NCBI RefSeq assembly: GCF_000878135.1
Contig: NZ_JXQZ01000001.1
Span: 62,001 to 126,000 of the forward strand
Reading direction: 5' to 3'
DNA length: 64,000 bases
From: Frigoribacterium sp. MEB024
GTDB lineage: Bacteria > Actinomycetota > Actinomycetes > Actinomycetales > Microbacteriaceae
Shown here: positions 31,676-41,163 of the stretch, piece after piece
Layout of the letters: the number at the start of each line of letters is the position of its first letter
Numbering within the stretch: position 1 is the first letter of the stretch
Translations under genes and position numbers: made by a program
The notes under the pieces: model-generated
Databases searched by the model: none
What the model was told of the DNA's origin: nothing
What the model saw: only the letters and a program-made list of their open reading frames with translations

Positions 31676-33013
31676 ATGGACAAACAGAGGGACTTCGTCC
31701 TCCGCACGATCGAAGAGCGCGGCATCAAGTTCATCCGCCTCTGGTTCACCGACGTGATCGGCACCCTCAAGTCCGTCGCCATCGCCCCGGCCGAGGTCGA
31801 GGGGGCTTTCGCCGAGGGCATCGGCTTCGACGGCTCGGCCATCGAGGGCCTGACCCGGTCGTACGAGGCCGACGTGCTCGCCCAGCCCGACCCGACGACC
31901 TTCCAGATCCTGCCCTGGCGGGGCGAGATCGATCCGACCGCTCGCATGTTCTGCGACATCACGACCCCCGACGGCCAGCCCGCCGTGGCCGATCCGCGCA
32001 ACGTCCTCAAGCGCACGCTGGCCCGGGCGGGCGAGCGCGGCTTCACCTTCTACACGCACCCCGAGGTCGAGTTCTACCTGCTGAAGAGCGCCCAGCTCGG
32101 CGCCGACGGCCCCCAGCCGGTCGACTCGGCCGGCTACTTCGACAACGTCCCCGGCGGCACCGCCCACGACTTCCGTCGCCGCTCGGTCCGCATGCTCGAA
32201 GACCTGGGCATCTCGGTCGAGTTCAGCCACCACGAGGCGGGGCCCGGTCAGAACGAGATCGACCTGCGCTATGCCGACGCGTTGACGACGGCCGACAACA
32301 TCATGACCTTCCGCACGGTCATCAAAGAGGTCGCCATCGAGCAGGGCGTCTTCGCCTCGTTCATGCCGAAGCCGTTCAGCCAGCACCCCGGCTCGGGCAT
32401 GCACACGCACATGTCGCTCTTCGAGGGCGACTCCAACGCCTTCTACGAGGCGGGGGCCGAGTACCAGCTCTCGACCATCGGTCGTCAGTTCATCGCCGGC
32501 CTGCTCAAGCACGCCCCCGAGATCACGGCCGTGACGAACCAGTTCGTCAACAGCTACAAGCGTCTCTGGGGCGGCGACGAGGCACCGAGCTTCGTGACCT
32601 GGGGCCACAACAACCGCTCGGCGCTCGTGCGCGTCCCGCTGTACAAGCCGAACAAGGGCAACTCGAGCCGCGTCGAGTACCGCGCCATCGACTCCGCCGC
32701 GAACCCGTACCTGGCCTTCTCGCTGATGCTGGCAGCGGGCCTCAAGGGCATCGAAGAGGGTTACGAACTGCCGGCCGAGGCAGAGGACAACGTCTGGGGC
32801 CTGAGCGACGCCGAGCGTCGCGCCCTGGGTTACCGTCAGCTGCCCGCCAGCCTCGACCACGCCCTGTCGATCATGGAGAACAGCGAACTCGTCGCCGAGA
32901 CGCTGGGCGAGCAGGTCTTCAACTACGTGCTGCTCAACAAGCGACAAGAGTGGAAAGAGTACCGGGCACAGGTCACGCCGTTCGAGTTGCGCTCGAACCT
33001 CGAGATCCTCTAG
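31676..33013 (+). CDS. glnA2: glutamine synthetase type I, GlnA2-like
   Basis: A 445-residue enzyme that makes glutamine from glutamate, ammonia and ATP. The family motifs are LWFTDVIGTLKSV, FDGSAIEGL (about 60), EVEFYLL (about 131), the ATP-site KPFSQHPGSGMHTHMSL (about 234), and NRSALVRVP (about 315). It is about 30 residues shorter than GlnA1 and lacks the adenylylation Tyr (the matching place reads GYELPAEAEDN with the Tyr displaced), so GlnE probably does not control it. The gene order glnA2-glnE is the same as in mycobacteria. The start at 31676 has AGAAAGG upstream. Confidence 0.92.
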   Translation: MDKQRDFVLRTIEERGIKFIRLWFTDVIGTLKSVAIAPAEVEGAFAEGIGFDGSAIEGLTRSYEADVLAQPDPTTFQILPWRGEIDPTARMFCDITTPDGQPAVADPRNVLKRTLARAGERGFTFYTHPEVEFYLLKSAQLGADGPQPVDSAGYFDNVPGGTAHDFRRRSVRMLEDLGISVEFSHHEAGPGQNEIDLRYADALTTADNIMTFRTVIKEVAIEQGVFASFMPKPFSQHPGSGMHTHMSLFEGDSNAFYEAGAEYQLSTIGRQFIAGLLKHAPEITAVTNQFVNSYKRLWGGDEAPSFVTWGHNNRSALVRVPLYKPNKGNSSRVEYRAIDSAANPYLAFSLMLAAGLKGIEEGYELPAEAEDNVWGLSDAERRALGYRQLPASLDHALSIMENSELVAETLGEQVFNYVLLNKRQEWKEYRAQVTPFELRSNLEIL

Positions 33014-33034
33014 CCGACCGGCCGCCCCGCCCTC

Positions 33035-35980
33035 ATGCCCCGATCCGCGACCGGTCTCTCCGAGCTGGCGCGGCTCGGGTTCTCCGACCTCGGCGCCGGG
33101 CGCGACCGGCTCGACCGCCTCGTCGACGAGGTGCCCCAGGTGCGCGACCTCGTCCCGTGGTTCGCCACGGTGGCCGACCCGGACGCGGCTCTGGTGCACC
33201 TCGAGCGGTCGGTCGAGCGTGATCGTGCCGGCGTGGTCGAGTTGCTCGACGGCGAGGCCGGCCCGCGCCTCCTGAGGGTCCTCGGTGCCTCCGAGGGGCT
33301 CGCCGACTTCGTCGCGCGTCGCCCCTCCGAGGCGACCGTCCTGCTCGAGCCCCTGGACGAGCCACCGTCGGCCGCGACGTACCGCGACGACGTCCGACGA
33401 GCGGCGACCGGGCTGACCGGCGACGAGGCCCGCGTCGCTCTGCGGGTCAGGTACCGACGCCACCTGCTGCAGCTGGCGTCGTACGACCTCGAGGCCGACG
33501 ACCCCGTCGAGATCCTGCCCCGGGTGGCCGCCGCCCTCGCCGACCTCGCGGGCGCAGCCCTCGACGCCGCGGTCGACGTGGCCCGACGCGAGGTCCCGTT
33601 CCCTGCCGCCGACGTCGAGCGCACCCGTCTGGCCGTCATCGGCATGGGCAAGGCCGGGGCCCGTGAGCTGAACTACCTCAGCGACGTCGACGTGGTCTAC
33701 GTCGCCGAGGGGGCCGACGGGCTCGAGAACGGGCGGGCCGTCGAGATCGGCAGCCGTCTCGCGATGCACGCCGCCCGGGCGATCTGCGACCTCGCCGTCG
33801 AACCCGACCTCTGGGAGGTCGACGCGAACCTCCGCCCCGAGGGCAAGGACGGCGCCCTCGTCCGGACGCTCGAGTCGCACGTCGCCTACTACGAGCGCTG
33901 GGCGAAGGGGTGGGAGTTCCAGGCCCTGCTGAAGGCACGGCCCCTGGCGGGTGACGTCGACCTCGGCGAGCGCTACGTCGCCGCCGTCGCCCCGTTCGTC
34001 TGGTCGGCCGCCTCGCGCGAGAACTTCGTCGAGTCGGTCCAGGCCATGCGTGAACGGGTCACGGCCCTGATCCCCGCCGGCGAGGTCGACCAGCAGCTGA
34101 AGCTCGGACCCGGCGGGCTGCGCGACATCGAGTTCACCATCCAGCTGTTGCAGCTGGTCCACGGGCAGGCCGACGACCGCGTCCACCAGCGCTCGACGCT
34201 CGACGCGCTCGGCGCCCTGGCAGCGCGGGGGTACGTCGGACGGGCCGAGGCCGCCGAGTTCGACCGCGACTACCGCGTGCTGCGGTTGCTCGAGCACCGC
34301 ATCCAGCTGACGCGGCTGCGGCGCACGCACCTCATGCCGACCGACGAGAACGCGCTCCGGGTCCTCGCCCGCGGCACCGGCCTCGCGCCGGGCGCGGCAC
34401 GGCTCGTCGATCTGTGGCAGGGGGTCAAGCGCCGGGTCCGCACGTTGCACGTGCGCCTGTTCTACCGTCCTCTCCTCTCGGCCGTCGCGGCCCGTCCCGA
34501 AGAGGACCTCGCGCTCAGCTCCGACCAGGCGACGGCCCGGCTCGCGGCCATCGGGTTCGCCGACCCGAAGGGCGCGCTCGGTCACATCGCGGCCCTGACG
34601 GCCGGTGTCTCGCGCCGGGCGAGCATCCAACGCCACCTGCTGCCGGCGATGCTGCAGTGGTTCGCCGACGGCACCGACCCCGACCTCGGCTTGCTCGCCT
34701 TCCGGCGCCTGAGCGACGGTCTGGGTGAGTCGTACTGGTTCCTCCGCATGCTGCGCGACTCGTCGGGGGCCGCCCACCGCCTGACGACCGTCCTGTCGTC
34801 GTCGACCTTCGCGGCCGACCTCCTCGAGCGCATCCCCGAGGCCGCGGCCTGGCTGGAGAACGACGCCGAGCTCCGGGCCCGCCCCCTCTCGAGCCTCCTC
34901 GACGAGACCGCCGCCACACTCGCGCGACATCGCTCGCCCGACGCGGCGGCGACCGTCCTGCGTCAGGCGCGGCGCCGCGAGATCCTCCGGCTCGCCGTCG
35001 GCGGCATCCTGGGCATCCTCGACATCGACACCCTCGCCCGGGGCCTGACCGCGGTGACGACGGCGTCGGTGACCGGGGCGTTGGCCCTGGCCCGCCGGGA
35101 CGCCGACGATCTCGAGTTCGCCGTGATCGCCATGGGGCGGTACGGGGGAGAAGAGCTCGGGTTCGGTTCGGACGCCGACGTGCTCTACGTCTACCGGGCT
35201 CCCGAGGGCGACGAGACGGCCCACCGTCGTGCCCTCGCGGTGGCCGCCGAGATGAGCCGACTCACCTCGGACGCGCTCGTGCCGTTCGATCTCGACACGG
35301 GCCTGCGTCCCGAGGGGAAGAACGGGCCGGTGGTTCGGTCGTTGTCGTCGTACCGTGCCTACTACGCCCGCTGGTCCCTCACGTGGGAGGCCCAGTCGTT
35401 GCTGCGCGCACGACCCGTGGCCGGCGACCAGGCCCTCCTCGACGACTTCATGGTCGTCGCCGACTCGGTCAGGTACCCCGCCGAGCTGACCGAGCAGCAG
35501 ATCCGCGAGGTGAAGCGCATCAAGGCCCGGGTCGAGTCCGAGCGCCTGCCGAAGGGGGCCGAGCCCTCGCGCCACCTGAAACTCGGGCGGGGGTCGCTCA
35601 GCGACGTCGAATGGTTCGTCCAACTGCTGCAGCTCCAGCACGGGGTCGACGTACCCGGCCTGCGCACCCCGTCGACGCTGGACGCCCTCGCCGCGGCCGT
35701 CGAGGCGGGCCTGGTCGCCGACGACGACGCCCGGCGGCTGCACGAGGCCTGGATCATGGCGTCGAGGGCGCGGTCGGCGGTCACCCTCTGGACCTCCCGG
35801 ACGCAGGACGTGCTGCCGCGGGACCGGCGTCAACTCGAGGGCGTCGCTCGCCTGATGGAGTACCCCCCGGGCTCCGCCACCACCCTTGAAGAGGACTACC
35901 TCGCCGCCACCCGTCGGTCGCGCGCCGTGTTCGAGCGCGATTTCTACGGCATCGAAGAGACCCCCGAACCCCTCGGCTGA
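33035..35980 (+). CDS. glnE: bifunctional glutamine synthetase adenylyltransferase/deadenylylase
   Basis: A 981-residue two-headed enzyme that adds AMP to, and removes it from, glutamine synthetase. Each half has a nucleotidyltransferase domain: GMGKAGARELNYLSDVDVVYV (about 204-224, the removase side) and AMGRYGGEELGFGSDADVLYV (about 700-720, the transferase side), with the metal-binding Asp pair in SDVDV and SDADV. Helical PII-uridylyltransferase-like regions follow each (LKLGPGGLRDIEF and LKLGRGSLSDVEW). Its target is presumably glnA1 at 41329, whose Tyr402 site is intact. It follows glnA2 by 21 bases, likely in one operon. Confidence 0.95.
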   Translation: MPRSATGLSELARLGFSDLGAGRDRLDRLVDEVPQVRDLVPWFATVADPDAALVHLERSVERDRAGVVELLDGEAGPRLLRVLGASEGLADFVARRPSEATVLLEPLDEPPSAATYRDDVRRAATGLTGDEARVALRVRYRRHLLQLASYDLEADDPVEILPRVAAALADLAGAALDAAVDVARREVPFPAADVERTRLAVIGMGKAGARELNYLSDVDVVYVAEGADGLENGRAVEIGSRLAMHAARAICDLAVEPDLWEVDANLRPEGKDGALVRTLESHVAYYERWAKGWEFQALLKARPLAGDVDLGERYVAAVAPFVWSAASRENFVESVQAMRERVTALIPAGEVDQQLKLGPGGLRDIEFTIQLLQLVHGQADDRVHQRSTLDALGALAARGYVGRAEAAEFDRDYRVLRLLEHRIQLTRLRRTHLMPTDENALRVLARGTGLAPGAARLVDLWQGVKRRVRTLHVRLFYRPLLSAVAARPEEDLALSSDQATARLAAIGFADPKGALGHIAALTAGVSRRASIQRHLLPAMLQWFADGTDPDLGLLAFRRLSDGLGESYWFLRMLRDSSGAAHRLTTVLSSSTFAADLLERIPEAAAWLENDAELRARPLSSLLDETAATLARHRSPDAAATVLRQARRREILRLAVGGILGILDIDTLARGLTAVTTASVTGALALARRDADDLEFAVIAMGRYGGEELGFGSDADVLYVYRAPEGDETAHRRALAVAAEMSRLTSDALVPFDLDTGLRPEGKNGPVVRSLSSYRAYYARWSLTWEAQSLLRARPVAGDQALLDDFMVVADSVRYPAELTEQQIREVKRIKARVESERLPKGAEPSRHLKLGRGSLSDVEWFVQLLQLQHGVDVPGLRTPSTLDALAAAVEAGLVADDDARRLHEAWIMASRARSAVTLWTSRTQDVLPRDRRQLEGVARLMEYPPGSATTLEEDYLAATRRSRAVFERDFYGIEETPEPLG

Positions 35981-36486
35981 TCGTCCCGGGACAGCGCGAC
36001 ACGCCCGGGTTGCACCGTGGCCCCCGATTGGTGGAGCTCCGTGTCGCCCTCTTCTCTTGTACCCCGTTTGACCCACCTGTACCCCGAGCCGTGTGTCCAG
36101 CGCATTTCGGATGGGTGACCCACGTGTGGGGGTCGGTCGACGTCCGGGACTCCGGCGTCATTCGTTGCCCATTGGGCAAGCTGGACGGGACGTGCTGATT
36201 AGCAGCCCGTGATCAGGGCAATTGACGGAATCCTGCTGAAACTCCGGCATCGGACCGTCGATCCGACCGAACCGTAAGGTTCGGCAGCCGCGGCCTCTCG
36301 TGGGTGTCGGCACTTCTGTCGACAGCACCTTGTCGGACTCGACGTACCCCGACCCGGCCGATCCTCGACCCACGCTCGGGGGGTGGTTGTGAGCCGCCCG
36401 CCTGTGACTGAGAATTCCCTCAACCCGATAGACCAATTCCCCAGCGTTGCGGAAGCCGATCCCTTCTCACACCTCAGGTGGCCATC
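35981..36486 (+). promoter_or_regulatory. 500-base leader/regulatory region of the EPS operon
   Basis: No convincing gene is present, and the base composition is visibly less G+C-rich than around it. It contains several symmetric elements: TTGCCCA-T-TGGGCAA (36165-36179), a stem-loop at 36185-36210 (ACGGG...TGCTGATTAGCA...CCCGT), CCGAACC-GTAA-GGTTCGG (36267-36284) and CTGTCGACAG (about 36316-36325). Two promoter guesses are TTGACG at 36222 with CGGCAT at 36245, or TAAGGT at 36275; either leaves an untranslated leader of roughly 200 bases. I could not match it to a known riboswitch. Confidence 0.5.
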
Positions 36487-38073
36487 GTGTTGACCTTCAT
36501 CCTGCAGATCCGATCCATGGCGGGCGGATACCCCGAGATCTACCTCTTCGCCGCCTACAGCGCCCTCATCTGGGTGCTCTGGATCATCAAGGTCCTGCTC
36601 TCTCGCCGCTACCGCCCCTTCACGGGCGAGTTCCGCGGCACCACCAGCGTCGTCGTCCCCGTCGTGGACGAGCCGCTCGACCTCTTCCGGGACGTGATCG
36701 GCCGCATGGTCGAACAGGGTCCCGGCGAGATCATCGTGGTGATCAACGGCAAGCCCAACCCCGAGCTCGCGGCCGTCTGCGAGGAGTTCGGCCCCCTGGT
36801 CCGCTGGGCCCACACGCCGATTCCCGGAAAGCGCAACGCCGTCATGATCGGCACCGAGCTGAGCCGAGGAGACATCACCGTCCTCGTCGACTCCGACACG
36901 GTCTGGACGCCGGGCACCCTCTCCGAGCTGCTCCGCCCGTTCGCGCAGGAGAACGTCGGGGGAGTCACCACCCGCCAGCGCATCCTCGAGCCCGAGCGCA
37001 GCTGGATCACGCGCTGGGCCGACTGGCTCGAGAACTCGCGGGCGCTCTACTCGATGCCGGCGCAGAGCGTGCTCGGTCAGATCGGCTGCCTGCCGGGCCG
37101 CACGATCGCCTTCCGCCGCGAGATCCTCGTGCGGGTCATGGACAAGTTCATGACGGAGAAGTTCATGGGCGTGTTCCTCGAGGTCAGTGACGACCGCACC
37201 CTGACGAACCTCACGCTCAAGGAGGGCTACCGCACCGTCTACCAGCACACCAGCCTCGTCTACACGGACGCCCCCCTCCAGGTGAAGAAGCTCTACAAGC
37301 AGCAGCTGCGGTGGGCTCGCGGCAGCCAGTACAACACCCTCCGCATGATGCCGTGGATGGTCGGGCACGCCCCGTTGCTCGCGTTCTTCTTCGCGATGGA
37401 CATCGTGCTGCCCTTCATGCTCATGGGCGTGATCGGTGGCTGGATCTACCGAGGGATCACCGGCCAGGGCGTGAACCTGTACCGCGGCATCCTCGAGGAG
37501 TACGGCGTGCAGACGGGCCTCATCAGCATCGTCGTCCTCATGGTGGTCTCGTCGGTCCTCAGCATGTCGATCCGTCAGATGCGCCACCTGGCCGAGAAGC
37601 CCTCCGACTTCTTCCGCCTCCCGGTCTTCATCATCGTGTCGACGTTCTTCCTCATGCCCATCCGGGTCATCGGGTTCTTCCGCATGGGTCACGCCAGCGG
37701 CTGGGGTACCCGGGCCGGGGCGTACGCAGGAGGCGCGGCGAACGACGAGATGCAGGGCGCGCTCGACGAGGTGGCCGAGGAGGCCCCCATCGACGCCCTC
37801 GAACGGCAGTTCCGCGACGGCGTCGACCCCGGGGTCGACACGCTCTTCGACTTCGGCTCGGCGACCGACGAGACCGACGAACAAGGAGCGGTCCTCGTCA
37901 AGAGCCGCAAGGCGGCCCTGGCCGCCGAGGCCGACGGGGCGACCGCTCCGGCACCGGTCGCGGCCGTGGCCACCGCCCCCGCGCCTCCTCGTCGCCGCCT
38001 CAACCCCAAAGCCGGATTCCCGTACCTGATCGGCGCCGCCATCATCGCCCTGGAGGTCTTCTTCATTGTCTGA
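36487..38073 (+). CDS. processive family 2 glycosyltransferase (hyaluronan/cellulose-synthase-like)
   Basis: About 528 residues, membrane-bound, predicted to polymerise a polysaccharide and push it across the membrane. An N-terminal helix (about 12-35) precedes the GT-A domain: VVVPVVDEPLD, metal-binding DSD (residues 135-137), VSDDRTLTN as the catalytic-Asp region (about 236), and QQLRW (272-276), the QXXRW signature of processive enzymes. Four or so helices follow (about 295-410), then an acidic cytoplasmic tail and a last helix at the C-terminus. The start is uncertain: GTG at 36487 has AGGTGG six bases upstream, GTG at 36478 is an alternative. The stop overlaps the GH26 gene by 8 bases. 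Confidence 0.87.
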   Translation: MLTFILQIRSMAGGYPEIYLFAAYSALIWVLWIIKVLLSRRYRPFTGEFRGTTSVVVPVVDEPLDLFRDVIGRMVEQGPGEIIVVINGKPNPELAAVCEEFGPLVRWAHTPIPGKRNAVMIGTELSRGDITVLVDSDTVWTPGTLSELLRPFAQENVGGVTTRQRILEPERSWITRWADWLENSRALYSMPAQSVLGQIGCLPGRTIAFRREILVRVMDKFMTEKFMGVFLEVSDDRTLTNLTLKEGYRTVYQHTSLVYTDAPLQVKKLYKQQLRWARGSQYNTLRMMPWMVGHAPLLAFFFAMDIVLPFMLMGVIGGWIYRGITGQGVNLYRGILEEYGVQTGLISIVVLMVVSSVLSMSIRQMRHLAEKPSDFFRLPVFIIVSTFFLMPIRVIGFFRMGHASGWGTRAGAYAGGAANDEMQGALDEVAEEAPIDALERQFRDGVDPGVDTLFDFGSATDETDEQGAVLVKSRKAALAAEADGATAPAPVAAVATAPAPPRRRLNPKAGFPYLIGAAIIALEVFFIV

Positions 38074-39655
38074 CTCGACGCAGGACTTCGTCACCCCCGT
38101 CCACATGCAGTCGGGAGCCTGGTGGGCGACCTCCCACGGCAACGCCCGACGCACCGCGCTCGGGGCCACCGCCGTCGTGGTGCTGCTCGCCATGATCTCG
38201 TGGCTCATCTGGGTCTCGCCGTCCGACAACATCGTCCGCAGCGCCGTCACCGAGGTCACGGGCGTCGACCCGTCGATCAACGTCTCGTCGCTCAAGGCCG
38301 ACCGATCCGCCCTGCTCGACCAGCTGGTCTCCGCCAAGAAGCAGCTCGCCGAGAGCAAGGCCGCCCTGGCCGACGTGCAGCAGCAGGCCTGGACGTCCGA
38401 GGGTCAGTTGACCGCGGCCCAGGCGAAGCTCGCCTCCGCCGAGTCGGCTCTGGCCCAGGCACAGTCCGCCGCGGAGGCGGGCCAGGGGGCGGGCTCGGGC
38501 GCCGCAGGCACCGCGGCCGGGGGACGAGGCGGGGGGAACGGTGCGTCCGGCGGCTCCGGATCGGGAGGCACCGGCTCGAACGGTTCGACCGGTGGGGGCG
38601 CCACGGGCCCCGTCACGGTCGAGACGCCCTCCCTCGCCTCGATCGTCGATCCCGAGTCGCGCTACTTCGGGCTCTTCACGGATCAGGCGCCGTTCAACTG
38701 GGCGACCTACGACGCGCAGGAGGCGGCCGTCGGTTCCGAGGCGAACATGGTGGGCTACTTCCAGGGCTTCGACCAGGAGTTCCGGGCCGACGCCGTCCGG
38801 TCGTCCTGGTCGCGGGGCAAGCTGCCCGTGCTGACCTGGGAGTCCCAGCCGATCAAGGCCGGCAACAACGAGCCCGAACAGCCCGACTACAGCCTGACGA
38901 AGATCATCGACGGCAGCTTCGACTCGTACCTGACCACCTACGCCGACGACATCGTCGCGAACGGGATGCCGTTGGCCCTGCGGTTCGACCACGAGATGAA
39001 CGGCACCTGGTACCCCTGGAGCACCGACTACGGCAACAGCAAGGGTGCCGTCAACGGCAACGGGCCGGACGACTACGTGAAGGCCTGGCAGCACGTCCAC
39101 GACCTGTTCGAACGGCAGGGAGCGAACGACCTGGTCGCCTGGATCTGGGCGCCCACGCGCATCGACCGTCTGGCCACCGGCAAGACCGGCGGCAGCGACC
39201 ACACGACGCAGGCCTTCCTCGAGAGCCTCTATCCGGGTGCCGACTACGTCGACATCGTGGGCATGTCGGGGTACTACCGCCCGCCCTACGACGACAAGTC
39301 GAAGCCGACGTTCGACAGCACCTTCGGCGCCACCCTGAAGCAGCTCAGGGCCATCGCACCGGGCAAGAACATCCTGCTCGCCGAGATCGGCGCCAGCGAG
39401 ACGGGTGGCTCGTCGGATCCGACGGCAACGAGCGAGAAGGCGCAGTGGTTCAACTCGCTCTTCGAGGCGCTGGCCGATCCCGCGAACGACGACATCATCG
39501 GGTTCTCGTACTTCGACCTCGTGGCCACCACGGTCGTCGACGGGGTGCGCTCGACCAACGACTGGCGTCTCACGTCGCGGTCCGACAGCCTCGCCGCCTT
39601 CACCGCGGGGATCACCCGACGCGACGTGGGTTACGACCTGCAGCCCTCGCCGTGA
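38066..39655 (+). CDS. membrane-anchored GH26-type endoglycanase
   Basis: A 529-residue protein: a short cytoplasmic tail, one helix (about 35-53), a coiled coil (about 74-135, LLDQLVSAKKQLAESKAAL), a Gly/Ser-rich linker (about 137-190) and a glycoside hydrolase family 26-like domain (about 200-529). The acid/base Glu310 lies in RFDHEMNGTWYPW and the nucleophile Glu440 in LLAEIGASE, both as in beta-mannanases and related enzymes. The start is a TTG overlapping the glycosyltransferase stop by 8 bases, with GGAGG upstream; ATG at 38105 is an alternative. It probably trims or releases the polymer made by the adjacent synthase. Confidence 0.83.
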   Translation: MSDSTQDFVTPVHMQSGAWWATSHGNARRTALGATAVVVLLAMISWLIWVSPSDNIVRSAVTEVTGVDPSINVSSLKADRSALLDQLVSAKKQLAESKAALADVQQQAWTSEGQLTAAQAKLASAESALAQAQSAAEAGQGAGSGAAGTAAGGRGGGNGASGGSGSGGTGSNGSTGGGATGPVTVETPSLASIVDPESRYFGLFTDQAPFNWATYDAQEAAVGSEANMVGYFQGFDQEFRADAVRSSWSRGKLPVLTWESQPIKAGNNEPEQPDYSLTKIIDGSFDSYLTTYADDIVANGMPLALRFDHEMNGTWYPWSTDYGNSKGAVNGNGPDDYVKAWQHVHDLFERQGANDLVAWIWAPTRIDRLATGKTGGSDHTTQAFLESLYPGADYVDIVGMSGYYRPPYDDKSKPTFDSTFGATLKQLRAIAPGKNILLAEIGASETGGSSDPTATSEKAQWFNSLFEALADPANDDIIGFSYFDLVATTVVDGVRSTNDWRLTSRSDSLAAFTAGITRRDVGYDLQPSP

Positions 39656-39710
39656 CGACCCCCATGACCTTCCCCTTCCCTCGCCTCTTCCTCATCCCCA
39701 GGAGCGCATC

Positions 39711-41141
39711 ATGACGAACGACGCCACCACCCCCCAGCCCGCCGCCACCGAGACGGCAGCCGACGTCGCCTCGGTCAAGCCCCGCATCAGCGTCATCGGC
39801 ACCGGCTACCTCGGCGCCACGCACGCCGCGGCCATGGCCGAGATGGGCTTCGACGTGATCGGGGTCGACACCGACCCCGCCAAGGTCGCGGCCCTGGCCG
39901 AGGGGCGCGTGCCGTTCTTCGAGCCCGGCCTGCCCGAGCTCATCCTGGAGCACGTCGGCTCGGGCCGGCTCACCTTCACGACCGACCTCGCCGAGGCCGT
40001 CGCCCTCTCGGACGTGCACTTCATCTGCGTCGGCACGCCGCAGCGCCGGGGGAGCCACGCCGCGAACCTCTCGTACGTCGAGGAGGCGACCCGCAACGTC
40101 GCCGCCGCCCTGAGCCACGACGGCCTGATCGTCGGCAAGTCGACCGTCCCGGTCGGAACGGCGGCGCACCTGCGCGAGATCGTGGCCGGCGTCGTGCCCA
40201 CCGGCATCACGGCCGACCTCGTCTGGAACCCCGAGTTCCTCCGCGAGGGCCACGCCGTCGAGGACACCCTGCGTCCGGACCGCATCGTCTTCGGCGGGAC
40301 CGACGTCCGCACCGAGGCCCTGATGCGCCAGGTCTACGCGATGCCCATCGCCACGGGCACGCCGGTCATCTCGTGCGACCTGCCGACCGCCGAGCTGGTC
40401 AAGGTCAGCGCCAACGCGTTCCTCGCCACGAAGATCTCGTTCATCAACGCGATCAGCGAGTTGTGCGAGGCGGCCGGCGCCAACGTGTCGACCCTCGCCG
40501 ACGCCCTCGGCTTCGACGACCGCATCGGCCGCAAGTTCCTCAACGCCGGTCTCGGCTTCGGCGGCGGCTGCCTGCCCAAGGACATCCGGGCCCTCATGTT
40601 CCGGGCCAACGAGCTGTCCGCCCACCGCGTCGTCGGGCTCATGCAACAAGTCGACGAGATCAACATGGCGCAGCGCCAGCGGGTCATCGACCAGGCGATC
40701 GACGCCTGCGGCGGTTCGGTGCTCAACCGGCGCATCGCCGTGCTCGGGGCGGCGTTCAAACCGCACACCGACGACGTCCGCGACTCGCCGGCCCTGAACG
40801 TCGCGGCCGCGCTGCACCTGCGCGGCGCCCAGGTGCTCGTGGTCGACCCCGAGGCCACGCAGACGGCCCAGCGAAGCTTCCCGACGTTGTCGTTCGCCGA
40901 CTCGGCCGCCGAGGCCGTGACGGACGCCGACGCGGTGCTGCTCCTGACCGAATGGCCCGAGTTCGTCGGGGCGGACGCGGCCGGGCTCGCCGAGCTCGCC
41001 GCCAACCCCGTGGTGATCGACGCCCGCAACGTGCTCGATGCCGAGATCTGGTCGGCCGCCGGGTGGGAGGTCCGTCCGCTGGGCGGCCGTCGCACGCCGG
41101 CCCAGCGTCGCGTGCTGACGCCGACCGCCGTACCCGCCTGA
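39711..41141 (+). CDS. UDP-glucose/GDP-mannose dehydrogenase family protein
   Basis: A 476-residue NAD-dependent enzyme oxidising a nucleotide sugar to its uronic acid. The nucleotide fold is ISVIGTGYLGATHAAAMA (about 24-41); STVPVGT is the family signature (about 144), NPEFLREG follows, and the catalytic Cys287 is in GFGGGCLPKD. The C-terminal domain has GAAFKPHTDDVRDSPAL (about 347). AGGAG is eight bases before the ATG. As the third gene of the EPS operon it should supply an activated uronic acid, most likely UDP-glucuronate, to the synthase. A 14-bp terminator hairpin follows. Confidence 0.92.
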   Translation: MTNDATTPQPAATETAADVASVKPRISVIGTGYLGATHAAAMAEMGFDVIGVDTDPAKVAALAEGRVPFFEPGLPELILEHVGSGRLTFTTDLAEAVALSDVHFICVGTPQRRGSHAANLSYVEEATRNVAAALSHDGLIVGKSTVPVGTAAHLREIVAGVVPTGITADLVWNPEFLREGHAVEDTLRPDRIVFGGTDVRTEALMRQVYAMPIATGTPVISCDLPTAELVKVSANAFLATKISFINAISELCEAAGANVSTLADALGFDDRIGRKFLNAGLGFGGGCLPKDIRALMFRANELSAHRVVGLMQQVDEINMAQRQRVIDQAIDACGGSVLNRRIAVLGAAFKPHTDDVRDSPALNVAAALHLRGAQVLVVDPEATQTAQRSFPTLSFADSAAEAVTDADAVLLLTEWPEFVGADAAGLAELAANPVVIDARNVLDAEIWSAAGWEVRPLGGRRTPAQRRVLTPTAVPA

Positions 41142-41163
41142 CCGGATCGTCGGGCACGGGCTG

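Noticed and set aside
31145-36076. Minus-strand frame of 1643 codons over nadE, glnA2 and glnE
   Set aside because: Antisense to glnA2 and glnE, whose motifs are unmistakable; its translation is low-complexity Arg/Gly/Val text. Similar long antisense frames at 1662-5267, 17745-22067, 47214-50306 and 59177-61612 were rejected for the same reason.
36121-36290. Possible cyclic-di-GMP or other riboswitch before the EPS synthase
   Set aside because: The conserved core sequences of GEMM, ydaO and cobalamin riboswitches could not be found; kept only as an unclassified structured leader.
36158-36436. 92-codon minus-strand frame in the EPS leader
   Set aside because: No ribosome site, no recognisable domain, and codon third positions do not show the strong G/C bias of real genes here.
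38404-38616. Short minus-strand Pro-rich frame inside the GH26 gene
   Set aside because: It is the antisense of the Gly/Ser-rich linker of the GH26 protein, whose frame and ribosome site are clear.
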